Below are positions 45,801 to 55,151 of a stretch of 64,000 nt of DNA, one piece after another. The DNA comes from Rhodococcus jostii RHA1. GTDB lineage: Bacteria > Actinomycetota > Actinomycetes > Mycobacteriales > Mycobacteriaceae. The notes under the pieces were generated by a model. The model was given only the letters and a program-made list of their open reading frames with translations, searched no databases and was not told where the DNA came from. The stretch lies in assembly GCF_000014565.1 (NCBI RefSeq), contig NC_008268.1, positions 2,294,001 to 2,358,000 of the forward strand, read 5' to 3'. Every line of letters starts with the position of its first letter. Position 1 is the first letter of the stretch. The translations under genes were made by a program, and so were the position numbers.

Positions 45801-48800
45801 CGACGAAGCGGGACGCCGTGAGCCCGGCGCGGCCCAGGTAGCCGCGAGCGACCTGCGGTCCCGCCACATACAGTTCGCCGGCCACACCGATCGGCACCGG
45901 ACGCAACCGCGCGTCCAGCACCGACACTCGGAATCCGGGAATCGGCCGCCCGACCTTGCTCGTCCACGCGGCGGCGGCGAGCCCGCGACCGAGCGGGAGG
46001 TGCGTGACGTGCACCGTCGTCTCGGTGATGCCGTACATGTTCACCAGCACGGGTGCGTCCTCGCCGTGGCGGGAGTACCAGCGTTCGAGTTGCCCGAAGT
46101 CGAGCGCCTCGCCGCCGAGCACGACGTAGCGCAGCGGCGGTGGGCCCGCGCCGTCCTCCGTATCGGTGGCCTCGATCAGCTGCGAGAATGCCGTCGGGGT
46201 CTGACTCAGCACCGTCACCCGATCGCGGCGCAGCAGTGCGAGGAACGCGGCGGGCGACCGGGTGGTGTCGAAGTCGACGACGACGAGCGTCCCGCCGTGC
46301 AGCAGCGCGCCCCACACCTCCCAGACCGAGAAGTCGAATGCCGGGGAATGGAACATCGTCCACACGTCGGTGTCCCCGAACCGGAACAGGTCCCTGGTGC
46401 TCGTGAAGAGCGAGACCACGTTGCGGTGCGACACCGCGACGCCCTTCGGTCGTCCCGTCGATCCCGACGTGTAGACGACGTAGGCCAACGAGTTCGGATC
46501 GACCGGTGGCCGTTCCGCGTCGGTCAGCGGGTCCGCGGAGTTGCCGCCGAGATCCGTGTCCGTCGAATCGAGGAGCAGGACGGGGACGTCCGACGCCGGC
46601 AGCGCGTGTGCGGTGTCGCGGGTGGCCAGAATGCACACCGGGTGGGCGTCGTCGAGGACGAGCGCCGAGCGCTCACCGGGATGGTCCGCATCGATCGGGA
46701 CGTAGGCGGCCCCGGCCTTGACGACCGCCACGAGCGCGACGACGAGCGCCGCCGAGCGCGGCATCGCGACCGCGACCGAAAACTCCGGACCCACACCCCG
46801 CGAGAGCAGGTGTCGTGCAAGCCGGTTCGACCGGGCGTCGAGGTCGCCGTAACTCAGTCGCTCGCCACCCGACACGACGGCGGTGGCGTCGGGGGTCCGC
46901 GCTGCCCGGGCGGCGAACAGCTCACCGAGTGTCGTCTGGTCGGTGGCATCGGCCGGACGGGCCGACCAGTCCGCCAGCACAGCGCGTTCGGCCGGTTCGA
47001 CCAGGTCGATGTCGCCGATCACGGCGGACGGATCCGCGGCGGCGGCCTCGGCGGTCCGCACGAACCGCCGAGCGAGTCCCTCCACGGTGGCGGCGTCGAA
47101 CAGGTCTGTCGCGTAGGTGAATCGGGCCGTCGTGTCCGACACCGTCACCCGCAGATCGAGGTCGCCGAGTTCCCCTCCGGTGGCCGAGAATTCGAGCAGC
47201 ACCTGGAAGAGCGGTGCGTGCGACCCGGACCGCAGCGGGTCGAGCGCGTCCACGATTCGCCGGACGGGCACTCCGCGGTGGGCGAACGCCTCCGCGTCGG
47301 CGTCCCGGACGGTGCCGACGTACTGGTCGACGCGATCCGAGCCGCGCACGTGGGTCCGCAGCACCACCGGGTCGGTGTCCGTCCGCCTGCCGATGACGAC
47401 GTCGTCGGTACGGGCCGACCGTGCCAGCACCAGCGCCAGCACCGCATGGGTCACGGTGGCGGCGTCCGTGCGGTGTGCGGCGGCCAACGCGTCCAGCCCG
47501 CGCCGCAGATCCGGGTCGAGTGCGACGTCGACGGCGGCGCTGCGGTGGGACGGTCGTGCGGGCCGCGGACGGTCGGTGGGCAGGTCCAGCACCGGGGGCG
47601 CGTCCGCCAGTGTGCGCGTCCAGAAGTCGAGCCGGGCCGTCTCCTCGTGGACGGTGGTGAGCGCGGCGTCCGCGTCGGCCGTGACGAAGTCGCCGAGCAG
47701 TTCCAGGAATTGCCGGTGATGCGCGCCGACCTCGTCGGCGTCGTACCGGTTGGGGTTGGCCAGGAAGTGGACGAAGGTCCGGACCGGTGTGCCGCTCCGG
47801 TACACGTTGACGAGCAGGTCTTCGACCGGCCCGGACGTGACGATGTGGTATTCGCCGACGAGCGGCCCCAGAACCAGTTCCTGGTGGAAGAGCATGACGT
47901 TGACCATCGGACCCGACAGCGACTGCGCCGCAGCGGCACCCGCGTCGCGCCGGATGTCGCCGAGCCCGAAACGCTGGTGTCGCAGCACGCCCATCAGGTC
48001 GAGTTGCACCCGTTCCACCAACTGCGCCACCGTGTCCCCGGGGCGGATCTGCACGGGAAGCGGCACGACGCCCGCCACCATTCCGCCGGAGCGTCGCAGG
48101 GTCGCGGTGGTGCGCGCCGACACCGGGATCTTCACGAGCACGTCCCGGTGTCCGGTCGTTCTCGACAGGTAGCAGGCGAATGCGGCGACGATCTTCGCGG
48201 TCCCGTGGGCGCCGGCGTCGCCGAGCGCCCGCTCCGCCGCGTCCGGCAGGGGCGCGGTGACGTCGGTGCTCGTGGCGACCGCGGGCCCGGTCCGTCGGGC
48301 CAGGCTCGATCCGGGTCCGAGGCCGCCGACCCGTTCGGCCCAGAACTGCCGGTCCGCGGCGAAGCGGGACGACGACCGGTACTGCTGATCGGCGTCGTAC
48401 AGATGCCGGGGGTCCACGGCCTCGTTGGGCGGCAATTCCCGGTCGAGCACCTCCGCGGTGTACCGGGCCGCGATGCGGTTGAGCATCGTCATCGCACCGT
48501 AGCCGTCCAGAGCAACGTGGTGAATCTTGCTGTACCACAGGTAGTGCGCGTCGCCCACGCGAAGAATCGACGATTCGACGAGGCGATCGCGCGTCGGATC
48601 CAGTGGGGTCTCGCAGTCGGCGCGCATCCATCGGCGGGCGGCTTCCACCGGTTCGGCGTCCCCGCGGAAGTCCCTCAGGCCGATCGACCGGTCCGCCGAC
48701 GGATCGACCAGTTGGAACGGCTGACCGTCCCTGTCGATCAACCGGAGAAACGGCGACCCGAATTCGTCGGCGGTCGCGACGGTGGCCACGCGCAGGAGGT

Positions 48801-48954
48801 CGACGTCCAGGTCGCCGTGCACCTCGACGTACTGGGCGATGCACAGCGGCACGCCGGGGGCCAGTTGCTGGGCCAGCCACGCCTCGTATTGGGCCGACGA
48901 CAGCGGGAACGGTACTTCGGCGCTGCCGGCGGCCTCGGTATGGTGCTCACGCAA
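39814..48954 (-). CDS. Nonribosomal peptide synthetase, C-A-PCP-C-A-PCP-C-(A remnant)-PCP
   Basis: A 3046-residue NRPS that likely starts the chain. Approximate residues: C1 20-450 (IHHVALDG near 145), A1 676-1175, PCP1 (Ser about 1224), C2 1265-1690 (HHIAADA near 1410, with Ala for Gly), A2 1735-2228, PCP2 (Ser about 2274), C3 2331-2755 (HHIAADG), adenylation remnant 2771-2925, PCP3 (Ser about 2990). The A1 code read by eye, DFWSVGMVHK, is close to the known threonine code DFWNIGMVHK. The A2 code DALFVGGVMK is unassigned. The leading C domain could acylate the first residue. Starts at GTG 48963/48960 are possible; TTG 48954 is used because GGAGG lies 8 nt before it. It overlaps the preceding adenylation gene by 8 nt. 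Confidence 0.94.
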   Translation of the reverse strand: MREHHTEAAGSAEVPFPLSSAQYEAWLAQQLAPGVPLCIAQYVEVHGDLDVDLLRVATVATADEFGSPFLRLIDRDGQPFQLVDPSADRSIGLRDFRGDAEPVEAARRWMRADCETPLDPTRDRLVESSILRVGDAHYLWYSKIHHVALDGYGAMTMLNRIAARYTAEVLDRELPPNEAVDPRHLYDADQQYRSSSRFAADRQFWAERVGGLGPGSSLARRTGPAVATSTDVTAPLPDAAERALGDAGAHGTAKIVAAFACYLSRTTGHRDVLVKIPVSARTTATLRRSGGMVAGVVPLPVQIRPGDTVAQLVERVQLDLMGVLRHQRFGLGDIRRDAGAAAAQSLSGPMVNVMLFHQELVLGPLVGEYHIVTSGPVEDLLVNVYRSGTPVRTFVHFLANPNRYDADEVGAHHRQFLELLGDFVTADADAALTTVHEETARLDFWTRTLADAPPVLDLPTDRPRPARPSHRSAAVDVALDPDLRRGLDALAAAHRTDAATVTHAVLALVLARSARTDDVVIGRRTDTDPVVLRTHVRGSDRVDQYVGTVRDADAEAFAHRGVPVRRIVDALDPLRSGSHAPLFQVLLEFSATGGELGDLDLRVTVSDTTARFTYATDLFDAATVEGLARRFVRTAEAAAADPSAVIGDIDLVEPAERAVLADWSARPADATDQTTLGELFAARAARTPDATAVVSGGERLSYGDLDARSNRLARHLLSRGVGPEFSVAVAMPRSAALVVALVAVVKAGAAYVPIDADHPGERSALVLDDAHPVCILATRDTAHALPASDVPVLLLDSTDTDLGGNSADPLTDAERPPVDPNSLAYVVYTSGSTGRPKGVAVSHRNVVSLFTSTRDLFRFGDTDVWTMFHSPAFDFSVWEVWGALLHGGTLVVVDFDTTRSPAAFLALLRRDRVTVLSQTPTAFSQLIEATDTEDGAGPPPLRYVVLGGEALDFGQLERWYSRHGEDAPVLVNMYGITETTVHVTHLPLGRGLAAAAWTSKVGRPIPGFRVSVLDARLRPVPIGVAGELYVAGPQVARGYLGRAGLTASRFVADGSGARMYRTGDVVRWRRDGSLDYLGRDDLQVEIRGFRVELGEVEWVLGRCDGVAQAVVTLHEDAVTGPAPAAYVVPEAGAIVDSEAVLEFAGGALPSYMVPASVTILERLPLTGNGKLDRAALPAPVTASRAEFVAPGTPVEESLAVIFAALLGVPAVGIDDDFFALGGNSLIAAKVVARIQGVLGAGVGVRDVFEARTVRSLSARVSRAASADRPPLVATDRSAAAPVSLAQTRMWFLDQFDTTSPAYNIAAAFRLRGPLDVAALHAALTDVVDRHEALRTVFPMRGDTPVQSVIPASAAVPGLRAVTVSGESDLRDRLAAALSAGFEVTAQVPLRAHLFEVGSRDHALALVVHHIAADALSLGPLARDITSAYTARARGDAPDWVPLPVQYADYSIWQRALLGSEDDPGSLMSRQLGYWRSALADAPVVTDLPMDRARPEHRSLAGARESFEIGDRLHRKVVALAREHDATVFMVTHAAFAVLVSRLGSTTDVVIGSAVAGRGEAVLDDVVGMFVNTLALRTPVHGADSFTALLAAVRDCDLEAFAHAEVPFERVVEALALPRTTAHAPLFQVLFEFQDVVRPTPSLPELDVEEIDLGVSVSTFDLQLTLAERFGEDGEPAGIRAGFTYATDIFDTATVRKFAERYVRLLDAVVADPDVPLARFDLLSPGEREALVPVCGRPTGTTRLLPEILSAAAARDPHAVALSYGNAVMSYRELDDWSNRLAWVLIRRGIGPEHHVAIGLVRSVELVVSVWAVAKSGASFVPVDPNLPPGRIADILADCGAVAGLTVAEQRDRMPDGVEWLLLDYPGPTRRWESRPITDDDRVVPLRPGHPAYLMYTSGSTGAPKGVVIPHAGLQNFTIDQRARYATTNASRVLNLASPGFDATMLEYLMAFGAGARLVIAAPHVYGGAALTELLAAERITHAFATPAVLATIDPRGLRLLRALVVGGERCPPELLARWASGRTLLVGYGPTETTVMSNIGDPMTPGDPVRIGHPMRGVRELVLDEWLRPVPVGVVGELYVLGEGLARGYHRRAGTTAASFVANPFDRPGSRMYRTGDLMRWTKEGRLEYLGRNDFQVKLRGQRVEPGEVEAALTRCPGVAQAVVVVRRTPAAEAVLAGYVTAEDGADLDTTEVLQFAGSVLAPFMVPASVTVLDRLPLGANGKVDRHALPDPEFAPRIFRAPGTPFESAVADVFAEVLGTGVVGADDDFFASGGNSLTATQVVARINSALGTDVGVRDVFETPTVRALAARIARESAGGEARPAVTVPRRPDPVPLSWAQHRMWLLNQFDPSSPAYNVAMIVRLSGDLDVDALTAALADVVDRHESLRTRYPYGDSGPTQVIVGAGHVAQLTSSASDDPVREQISELVSAGFDVATEVPMRARLFELGDREHVLVVVVHHIAADGFSMAPLARDVMTAYTARSEGCTPGWEPLPVQYPDYAVWQRELLGSEDDADSLLSRQLDYWRSDLADAPAVTDLPTDRDRPPRRSASGDRVTFGIGADLHRDTVALARTRRCTVFMVVHAALAVLLARSGGTGDVVIGSPVAGRGEAVLDDVVGMFVNTLVLRTDVSGTFDELLTRVRETDLAAYAHADVPFERVVEALNPPRSQSHSPLFQVLLEFRNTEHPDLALPHLEAEVLEPDVEVSLFDLQLTVREKYDECGTPEGMTAGFTYATDLFDAATVQALADRFTRILAAVVADPSVAVGDVDVLAPDELTRIREWSAAAETVVLDPRLQLTPEGVTGAVYLADTREHHTSARAAATTFVANPFGAPGTRMVRTGALARWHRSGRLLSVGATGSPARSVTDVVESHPAVREAVVLTTATGVTAFWVPAAAAAVLPMAEDLREFSAGRLDARSVPTRFVALGAVPRTPDGEVDENALRALVSDTEPARGESRQRWSALQRSVAEHWAAVLGHDDFGSEDGFFDVGGNSHRVVELQRRLDEQWPGALRVGQLFDLVTVAAQAEAIAQSTDTSEAPAPATYEF

Positions 48955-50518
48955 CGCCACCACCTCCGCTGGGCAGCAACCGGCGCAACGCCGCCTCGTC
49001 CACCTTGCTGCTCGGTGCGAGCGGAAGGGCACCGAGCGCGAGGAACCGGTCGGGCACCGCCTGCGCGACGAGTCGCTCGGCGCAGTGCGCGATCAGGTCG
49101 CGTGGTGTGGGTAGTACGGTGGCCGCGGGCGCGGGCACCCAGAACGCGGTCAACACCGTCTCCCCGTGTTCGTCGGCGGTCGCGAGAACCACCGCCTGGT
49201 GGATCGCGGGGTGACTCTCCAGCACGGCCTCCACCGCGTGTCTCTCGACCCGGGCGCCGCGCACTTTCACCTGTCCGTCGAACCGGCCGCAAAATTCGAT
49301 GTCGCCGTGCGGATCGACCCGTGCGAGGTCGCCTGTGTGATACATACGCGCACCGGGCCGCGCCGCGAAGGGGTCGGCGACGAAGCGGGCCGCGGTGGCG
49401 GCCGGGCGGGACGCGTAGCCCTCGGAGATCTGCGGACCGCCGACGTACAGGTCCCCGACCGCTCCGTACGGCACCTCGACCAGTTTCGCGTCGAGGACGT
49501 AGGCGGTGCTCGCGCCCAGTGGTCTGCCGATCGGCGCGATCGAGGCGGGCACGTCGCGCACCGGATGAGCCAGGCAGCTGACGGTCGTCTCGGTCGGACC
49601 GTACTCGTTGCTCAGTGGGACCCCGGGCAGCACCGCACGATGTTGTTCGACGAGCGTGCCCGGAAGGGCCTCTCCCGCAAGCGTCACCAACCGCAGACGG
49701 TCGCGCAGCGGGGTGAGATGCGGCAGCAGCAGCCGGTAGAACGAGGGGGTCGCGACCAGGTGGGTGGTCTGCCACGTCCGGGCGAGCGCGGCGACGGCCT
49801 CGGCGTCCATCAATTCGCGAGAGTCCGGGAGCACGCTGGTGCCGCCGGTGCACAACGCCCACAGGGTCTTCAGCAGGGAACCGTCCCACGTGAGGCGGAA
49901 CGCGGAGAACGTGACGAGATCGCCGTCGTCGAAGTCGTAGTTGCGACCGTCGACCATGCTCGCGAGGTTGGCGCGGCTCGCGACGACGGCCTTGGGGATG
50001 CCAGTCGACCCGGACGTGGTGATCACGTAGGCGGCGGTGCCCGCAGGCACGTCCTCGGGTAGATCGGCGAGTTCGGCGACGGGCCGGTGCCCGGCGTCCC
50101 GGTCGTGCAGTGCGGGAACGCGTCCGACCGCGCTGCGGGCCAGGTCGTGGATCCACGCCGGCGACGTCTTCGGATCCGCGGACCCGAAGACGACGGCACC
50201 GCAGTCGATGTCGCCGAGGAGTGCGCGGAGCTGACCCACCGGATGCCCGGGCTCGATCACGCACCACGCCGCGCCCAGCCGCAGCGCGGCGATCATCCCC
50301 ACCACCGTCTCGACGCTCTGCCGCTGGTGGATCAGCACCACCTGCCCCGGCCGCACGCCCACGGCGGCGAGTTGCCGCGCCAGTGCCTCGCTCGCCGAAT
50401 CGAGTTCGCGATACGTCAGCGCCCGGTCGCCCACCACGATCGCGATCCGGCCGGGAACCCGCGCGCACTGGCGGAGGATCCCGGTCATCACCCCACCGTT
50501 CGCGACCACGTCCGTCAT
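48947..50518 (-). CDS. Free-standing adenylation protein
   Basis: A 523-residue AMP-forming enzyme with no carrier or condensation domain. Core motifs are intact: [69 protein letters not shown] and a C-terminal lysine in SSKVDEAAL. The residue equivalent to Asp235 of GrsA is kept (TWDGSL), which suggests an amino-acid substrate. The by-eye code DGLVTAEVSK does not match one I know. It could load the PCP of the module in the next gene whose own adenylation domain is a remnant, or another carrier in the cluster. It overlaps the FkbH-like gene as ATGA. Confidence 0.88.
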   Translation of the reverse strand: MTDVVANGGVMTGILRQCARVPGRIAIVVGDRALTYRELDSASEALARQLAAVGVRPGQVVLIHQRQSVETVVGMIAALRLGAAWCVIEPGHPVGQLRALLGDIDCGAVVFGSADPKTSPAWIHDLARSAVGRVPALHDRDAGHRPVAELADLPEDVPAGTAAYVITTSGSTGIPKAVVASRANLASMVDGRNYDFDDGDLVTFSAFRLTWDGSLLKTLWALCTGGTSVLPDSRELMDAEAVAALARTWQTTHLVATPSFYRLLLPHLTPLRDRLRLVTLAGEALPGTLVEQHRAVLPGVPLSNEYGPTETTVSCLAHPVRDVPASIAPIGRPLGASTAYVLDAKLVEVPYGAVGDLYVGGPQISEGYASRPAATAARFVADPFAARPGARMYHTGDLARVDPHGDIEFCGRFDGQVKVRGARVERHAVEAVLESHPAIHQAVVLATADEHGETVLTAFWVPAPAATVLPTPRDLIAHCAERLVAQAVPDRFLALGALPLAPSSKVDEAALRRLLPSGGGGVA

Positions 50519-51558
50519 GGCGCCACGTCTTCCGAGAGGACCGCGACGTGATCGGCGTTCGGTGCCGCCGCACTGCGAATGTCATTGCACAGCAGCAGCA
50601 TCCGATCGGGGTTCGGGTCGACGACGTCGAAGCCCGCGAATCGCAGGGTCACCAGCATCACCCGGTTGACGTCCGTCGGCACGAACTCGGCGAGCGCCCG
50701 CCTGCCGTGGGCGCGTGCCCGCTCGACGACGTGCCGGATCAGCGCCGTCCCGACCCCACGGGACATCACCCGGCACGACATCAGCAGCAGTTGCAGGACG
50801 GAATCGTCGCCGCGGATCTCCGAGACCGCGAGACCGATCGTGCCGTACCCGCCGAATCGGTCGCCGAGCGACGCGACGAGCACCTCGTGGTCGTCCGAGG
50901 CGCACAGCCGGCGCAGTTCGTCGATGCCGAAAGTTCGTCCCGTCGTGTTGAGTTGATGAGACCGGACCGTCAGTTCGTGGGCGCGTTCGAGGTCGTCCTC
51001 GGCCGCCCGGCGGACCGTCATGACCAGTTCGAGCGAGGCCAGGAACTCGGAGTTTGACCCGTGGAATTCCTGTTCGCTCACCTGACGGATCCGTTCGGCG
51101 CGATACAGCGACCTCCGCTGCCTCGCCTCCTCGGTGACGGCGGGCGGCGTCAACTCGGGAAGGTCGGGGAACGACGCGATCTGCTCGGCGGGATAGCAGC
51201 GCACCGGCGGAAGCGCCTCGGACACCTCGGCCCGCTCGACGGGATCGTTGTCGACGAACGCGATGGTGTCGAGACCCAGATTCAGTGTCTCCGCGATGCG
51301 GCGCACTGCCTCCGACTTCGGGCCCCAGCCGACGTCGACGGCGCAGAACAGTTCCTCGATGCCGTGCATGCGCAGGTGCGCGGCGGCGGGTTCGTATTCG
51401 CCGCGGCTCGCCACGGCGTGCAGGATGCCGCGGCGGTCGAGCACATCCAGGGCGCGGAGGGCGTCCGCTTTCGGCACCGGGGCGTCCTGTTCGAGGACGA
51501 CGCCGTCCCAGATGGTGTCGTCGAGATCCCAGACCACGCACTTGACCGTCTGCTCCAT
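50515..51558 (-). CDS. FkbH-like HAD-superfamily protein (glyceryl-ACP formation)
   Basis: A 347-residue protein with an N-terminal HAD domain (DLDDT at 11-15, AFVDNDPVERAEV near 95-110) and a C-terminal GNAT-like half (about 190-330). This is the layout of FkbH/ZmaN/OzmB proteins, which dephosphorylate 1,3-bisphosphoglycerate and load the glyceryl group onto a dedicated ACP. It is the strongest marker in the operon for a glycolysis-derived malonyl-ACP extender unit. Start ATG 51558 follows the KASIII-like gene by 5 nt. The frame is open further upstream, but those residues overlap the KASIII-like gene and lack family similarity. Confidence 0.9.
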   Translation of the reverse strand: MEQTVKCVVWDLDDTIWDGVVLEQDAPVPKADALRALDVLDRRGILHAVASRGEYEPAAAHLRMHGIEELFCAVDVGWGPKSEAVRRIAETLNLGLDTIAFVDNDPVERAEVSEALPPVRCYPAEQIASFPDLPELTPPAVTEEARQRRSLYRAERIRQVSEQEFHGSNSEFLASLELVMTVRRAAEDDLERAHELTVRSHQLNTTGRTFGIDELRRLCASDDHEVLVASLGDRFGGYGTIGLAVSEIRGDDSVLQLLLMSCRVMSRGVGTALIRHVVERARAHGRRALAEFVPTDVNRVMLVTLRFAGFDVVDPNPDRMLLLCNDIRSAAAPNADHVAVLSEDVAP

Positions 51559-51563
51559 CGTGA

Positions 51564-52574
51564 TCACTTCCCGTGCCCGGGTCGATCGGGCAGGCGTCGG
51601 AGCAGTGCGCTGCTCCAGGCCGCGACCGGGCTGCTGTTCATGATCACGCAGTAGTCGCCGGGCGCCTGTGCGGACGCCGCGCGCTCGAGGTTCGCCGCGA
51701 CGTCGACGGATCCGAGGTGGCCGAAGTGGGCCAGGTTGTGGCGGCAGACGGGATCGATGGTGACGTCGAGTGCCTCCTGCCAGAACGTGAACGCGCCCAG
51801 CGACAGGTTCTGCATGAGGAACACGCCGATCGCGTCCTGCTGCAGCCCGTTCCGGGCCAGCAGGTCCGCGTTGATCTCCGTGAACCGCTTCCGGCTCTCG
51901 ACCGCGAGGCGGAACGAGTACGTGGGTTCGTCGGCGCATTCCTCGACCCAGTCGGCTTCGCGCACGTCGCGGTAGTCGATGTGGAACAGGTCGGCGTATT
52001 TTCCGTCGCTGCGGATCATCTGGTCGACGAGTTCGTACCGCCCGGTCTCCGACGTCGTCAGCAGGACCGCGGCGGCGCCGTCGCCCAGGAGCGTCATCGG
52101 CGACCGGTACCGCGACCGGGTCGGGGTCTTCGCCGCTGCGACGACGAGGACGTTCTGGCACCGGGGGTCGCCGAGGAGCAACGCCGACGCGAGCGCGAAC
52201 GCCGCCGAGACGGACACGCACCCAAGGTCACCCACACCGGTGGTGAACGCCTGGGTCGCGCCGAGCCGGTGCTGCAGGCGCGTGGCCTCGGACGCGAGCA
52301 GATACTGGGGAACCCGGCCCTGGACGAGCAGCAGCGCATCGAGCTGGGTGGCGTCGAGGCCCGCCTTCCGGAGTACCTCGTCCGCCGCGGCGTGCGCCAG
52401 ATCCACCTCGGAGAGCCCGATTCCGATCCGCACCGTGTCGATGCCCAGTGCCAATGCGTGCTCGCGCTGCGCGATCGGCAGTTCGTCGAGCTCGGGCAGT
52501 CCGGCTACGGTGACCTCGTCGTCCGGGAACCAGAGCGCGACCGAGTCGATCGTGACCGGTCGGTCGGCCGTCAT
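51564..52574 (-). CDS. KASIII (FabH)-like protein with altered active site
   Basis: A 336-residue thiolase-fold protein. Cys119 in GDLGCVSVSAAF is the expected nucleophile and GDGAAAVLL (164-172) is conserved. The FabH histidine motif HQAN reads MQNL (254-257) and the catalytic asparagine of YGNTS is His286 (FGHLGS). With Cys but neither His nor Asn in the standard places, decarboxylative condensation is doubtful. KASIII relatives such as CerJ act as acyltransferases instead. Position between the FkbI-like and FkbH-like genes with ATGA overlap makes it part of the same pathway. Confidence 0.85.
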   Translation of the reverse strand: MTADRPVTIDSVALWFPDDEVTVAGLPELDELPIAQREHALALGIDTVRIGIGLSEVDLAHAAADEVLRKAGLDATQLDALLLVQGRVPQYLLASEATRLQHRLGATQAFTTGVGDLGCVSVSAAFALASALLLGDPRCQNVLVVAAAKTPTRSRYRSPMTLLGDGAAAVLLTTSETGRYELVDQMIRSDGKYADLFHIDYRDVREADWVEECADEPTYSFRLAVESRKRFTEINADLLARNGLQQDAIGVFLMQNLSLGAFTFWQEALDVTIDPVCRHNLAHFGHLGSVDVAANLERAASAQAPGDYCVIMNSSPVAAWSSALLRRLPDRPGHGK

Positions 52575-53668
52575 GGCGCACCTCCCCCGAGCACGTAGTC
52601 ACCGATCTGGAGTTCGGCGACCTCCGTCGCGCCCTCGATGATCTGCATGACCTTGGCGTCGCGGAAGAAGCGCCCCACCCTGCTGCCGGGGGCGCATCCC
52701 ACGGCCCCGAGTACCTGGACCGCCTGCTGGCTCACCGACGCGGCGACGCGGGCCGCGGCGTACTTCGCGGCGATCGTCGTGAACAGCGCGCTCGGCTCGT
52801 GGGCGTCGCGTTGTTCGGCGGCCCGTTCACACAGTGCGCGGGCGCCGGCGGCATCGACCCAGCTGCGACCGAGGATCGCGCGGACCGAGTCGTGCTCGGA
52901 CAGCACGGCGCTGCCCTGCACCCGGGTGGACGCGTGCGCGACGGCGTCGGCGAGGCACCCGCGTGACATTCCGGCGCACCCCCAGGCGATGGTGTACCGG
53001 CCGTGGTCCAGGGCGGTGCCGACGACGTGGGACAGTCCGAATCCCGGCGGTGCGATCAGGTGGTCGGCGGGGACGACGACGCCGTCCAGCGCGATGTGTG
53101 CGATCCGGGCGCCGCGCATGCCCAGCTGCCCGTGGATCGGTTCGACGGTCACTCCGGGTGCGTCCGTTTCGACCAGTGCGGTCGTCAGCCCGGCCTGCGA
53201 CCGGCCGAGGACGAGCAGTACGTCCGCGACCTCGCCGAACGTGACCCACAGTTTCCGTCCGGAGATCCGGTGATCCGAGCCGTGCGCTTCGAAACGGGTA
53301 GTCACAGAGGAGAGGTCGCTGCCGGCTCCGGATTCGGTGGCGGCGAATCCGGCGAGGAGTTCGCCGGTCGCCAGGGCCGGCACCCACTGTGCCCGCTGTT
53401 CGGCGGTGCCCCACCGGTCGAGGGCGGCGTTCACCATCCCCTGCACGGTCAGCAGCGAACGCAACGACGTGCAGACCGCCCCGAGTCTTTCTGCGACCGA
53501 GCCCAGTTCGGCCGCGTTCAGGCCGAGTCCCCGGCAGTCCGTCGTCCGGTCCAGCCCGAGGACCCCCGCCCGCGCGGCGGCCTCGATGACGTCGACCGGC
53601 AGCCCGGTCTCGTCCCAGGTGCCGGCGTCGGTCTCGGCGGAGGCGACCAGTGTGTCGATACCGATCAC
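52571..53668 (-). CDS. Acyl-CoA dehydrogenase-like protein (FkbI type)
   Basis: A 365-residue flavoprotein with the acyl-CoA dehydrogenase pattern: FAATESGAGSDLSSV (about 108-122), a central beta domain with KLWVTFGEVADVLLV, and the C-terminal VMQIIEGATEVAELQIGDYV. FkbI/ZmaE-type members oxidise an ACP-bound glyceryl unit together with an FkbK dehydrogenase to give hydroxymalonyl-ACP. The GTG start overlaps the ACP gene stop as GTGA and the stop overlaps the KASIII-like start as ATGA, so all are translationally coupled. Confidence 0.9.
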   Translation of the reverse strand: MIGIDTLVASAETDAGTWDETGLPVDVIEAAARAGVLGLDRTTDCRGLGLNAAELGSVAERLGAVCTSLRSLLTVQGMVNAALDRWGTAEQRAQWVPALATGELLAGFAATESGAGSDLSSVTTRFEAHGSDHRISGRKLWVTFGEVADVLLVLGRSQAGLTTALVETDAPGVTVEPIHGQLGMRGARIAHIALDGVVVPADHLIAPPGFGLSHVVGTALDHGRYTIAWGCAGMSRGCLADAVAHASTRVQGSAVLSEHDSVRAILGRSWVDAAGARALCERAAEQRDAHEPSALFTTIAAKYAAARVAASVSQQAVQVLGAVGCAPGSRVGRFFRDAKVMQIIEGATEVAELQIGDYVLGGGAP

Positions 53669-53964
53669 GGCGACGCCCCGTCCGTCGCACGAAGCTGCTC
53701 GCCCCGCTTTCTCCGAATGAAGCCCGCTACCCGCGCTGCGGTACGGAAGTTGTCGAGATCGAGATCCTCCACCTCGACCACGACGTCGTGGGAGCCCTCG
53801 ATGTACGTGACGATCTCCAGGGCCCGCAACGAACTCACCAATCCCAGGGTGAAGTAGTCGTCGTCGGGACCGAGTTCCGTCGACGTGATCGAGCTCAGGT
53901 ACTGCCGTAGCTGCTCGACCAGCTCGTCACGGGACTCGGGCACAGGGGCATTTGCTGTGTCCAT
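53665..53964 (-). CDS. Acyl carrier protein (FkbJ type)
   Basis: A 99-residue carrier protein. The phosphopantetheine site reads FTLGLVSSLRALEIVTYIE, lacking the usual Asp before Ser-Leu but like FkbJ-group carriers of the methoxymalonyl pathway. It should hold the glyceryl and then hydroxymalonyl unit made by the next four enzymes. ATG 53964 is used; TTG 53997 in the same frame has a GAGGG 8 nt upstream and would add 11 residues. It lies 44 nt after the flavin monooxygenase gene upstream and is the first gene of the biosynthetic block. Confidence 0.85.
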   Translation of the reverse strand: MDTANAPVPESRDELVEQLRQYLSSITSTELGPDDDYFTLGLVSSLRALEIVTYIEGSHDVVVEVEDLDLDNFRTAARVAGFIRRKRGEQLRATDGASP

Positions 53965-54008
53965 GGGCGTGGGATTCCCATTTGGACCAGCGTTCAATCA
54001 TCGTGCCC

Positions 54009-55151
54009 TCAGGCGGCCAGCAGGCCCGGCAGTCCCCACTCCGCTGCGAGCAGCTCGTAGGAGCGCAACCGGTCGCCGTGATCGTGGGTGACGCTGGTGA
54101 TCACCAGTTCGTCGGCGTCGGTGAGCCTTCGCAGACTGTCGAGTCGGTCCGCGACGGTGGCCGGCGCCCCCACGAACTGGGTGATCAGCCGGTCCTCGAC
54201 CGCCGCGCGTTCCGCCTCGCCGAGCGGTGCCGTGTGCGCCGGGTCCGGATACGGGATTGCTCCGTGGCCGCTGCGGATGCTGTGCGTCCAGTGCGCGAAC
54301 GTCGACGCCAGTTCCTTCGCCGTCGCGTCGTCCTCCGCCACGACCGCGTCGGCGGAGACGACGACGTACGGCTTCTGCAGGTTCGGCGACGGGCGGAACG
54401 CGGCGCGGTACGCCTCGACCGCCTCGATGGTCGTCGACGGGCTCACGTGGTAGTTCGCCCCGAAAGGCAGCCCCAACCGCCCGGCCAGTTCGGCGCTGGG
54501 CCCTGCGCTGCTGCCGAACACCCATACCTCGACGTCGGCGCCCTCGCCCGGGCTGGCGTGAAGTTCGATCCCGTCCGGGGTGCTGTACGTGCCGCCGAGC
54601 AGTGCCAGGATGTCGTCGACCTGCTGGTCGAACGCCGGCGACAGCGCGCCCGGCTGCTGCAGTACCGACTGCGCCGCCGTGAGCCGCGGAGACAGCAGGA
54701 GCCCGGACGGATCGAACGGTGCGGGGATCACGACGCCGTCGCGGATCTCCGTTTCCCGGCGGGGCGGGGCCGGCAGGTTGTTGCGTTCCGCAACCGCTTT
54801 CAACGCCTCGGCCCGGCGCTGACCCGACCGTCCGAGCCCGAGGTCCAGACGACCCGGGTACAGCGCGTCGACGGTGCCGAACGCCTCGACCACGGCCGCT
54901 GCGGTGGTGTGGCCCAACTGCACCGCGGCGGCGCCGACCCGGAGGGTGCTGGTCGCCGCGGCCAGGATCCCGACGAGCACGGCCGGCGAGGAACTGGCGA
55001 CGCCCACGAAGTGGTGTTCGGCAACCCAGTACCGCTTGTATCCCCACGCTTCGGCGTGCCGGGCGAGGTCGACGGTGTTCCGCAGCGCGGTGCGGGCGGT
55101 GGTGCCCTCGCTGACGGGCGACAGGTCGAGGACGGACAACGGAGTGGTCAT
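54009..55151 (-). CDS. Luciferase-like flavin-dependent monooxygenase (MsnO8-like)
   Basis: A 380-residue TIM-barrel LLM-class oxidoreductase. SVLDLSPVSEGTTARTALRN at the start and YWVAEHHFVGVASSSPAVLV, then LYPGRLDLGLGRSGQ, are typical of the MsnO8-like subgroup found in some natural-product clusters and many catabolic loci. It would use FMNH2 or F420H2 and O2; no flavin reductase gene is in the window. It is the last gene of the monooxygenase/ABC run before the ACP gene and is linked to the upstream gene by ATGA overlap. Confidence 0.87.
   Translation of the reverse strand: MTTPLSVLDLSPVSEGTTARTALRNTVDLARHAEAWGYKRYWVAEHHFVGVASSSPAVLVGILAAATSTLRVGAAAVQLGHTTAAAVVEAFGTVDALYPGRLDLGLGRSGQRRAEALKAVAERNNLPAPPRRETEIRDGVVIPAPFDPSGLLLSPRLTAAQSVLQQPGALSPAFDQQVDDILALLGGTYSTPDGIELHASPGEGADVEVWVFGSSAGPSAELAGRLGLPFGANYHVSPSTTIEAVEAYRAAFRPSPNLQKPYVVVSADAVVAEDDATAKELASTFAHWTHSIRSGHGAIPYPDPAHTAPLGEAERAAVEDRLITQFVGAPATVADRLDSLRRLTDADELVITSVTHDHGDRLRSYELLAAEWGLPGLLAA

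Noticed and set aside
43225..49581. A 2118-codon plus-strand open frame
   Set aside because: Antisense of the first NRPS; composition is Arg/His/Gly-rich without motifs, while the opposite strand reads as ordered C, A and PCP domains.
22979..53964. Siderophore cluster
   Set aside because: No ornithine hydroxylase, formyltransferase, catecholate genes, siderophore importer or iron box was seen; the TonB-independent importer at 59-64 kb is a peptide-type system. Cannot be excluded, but nothing supports it.
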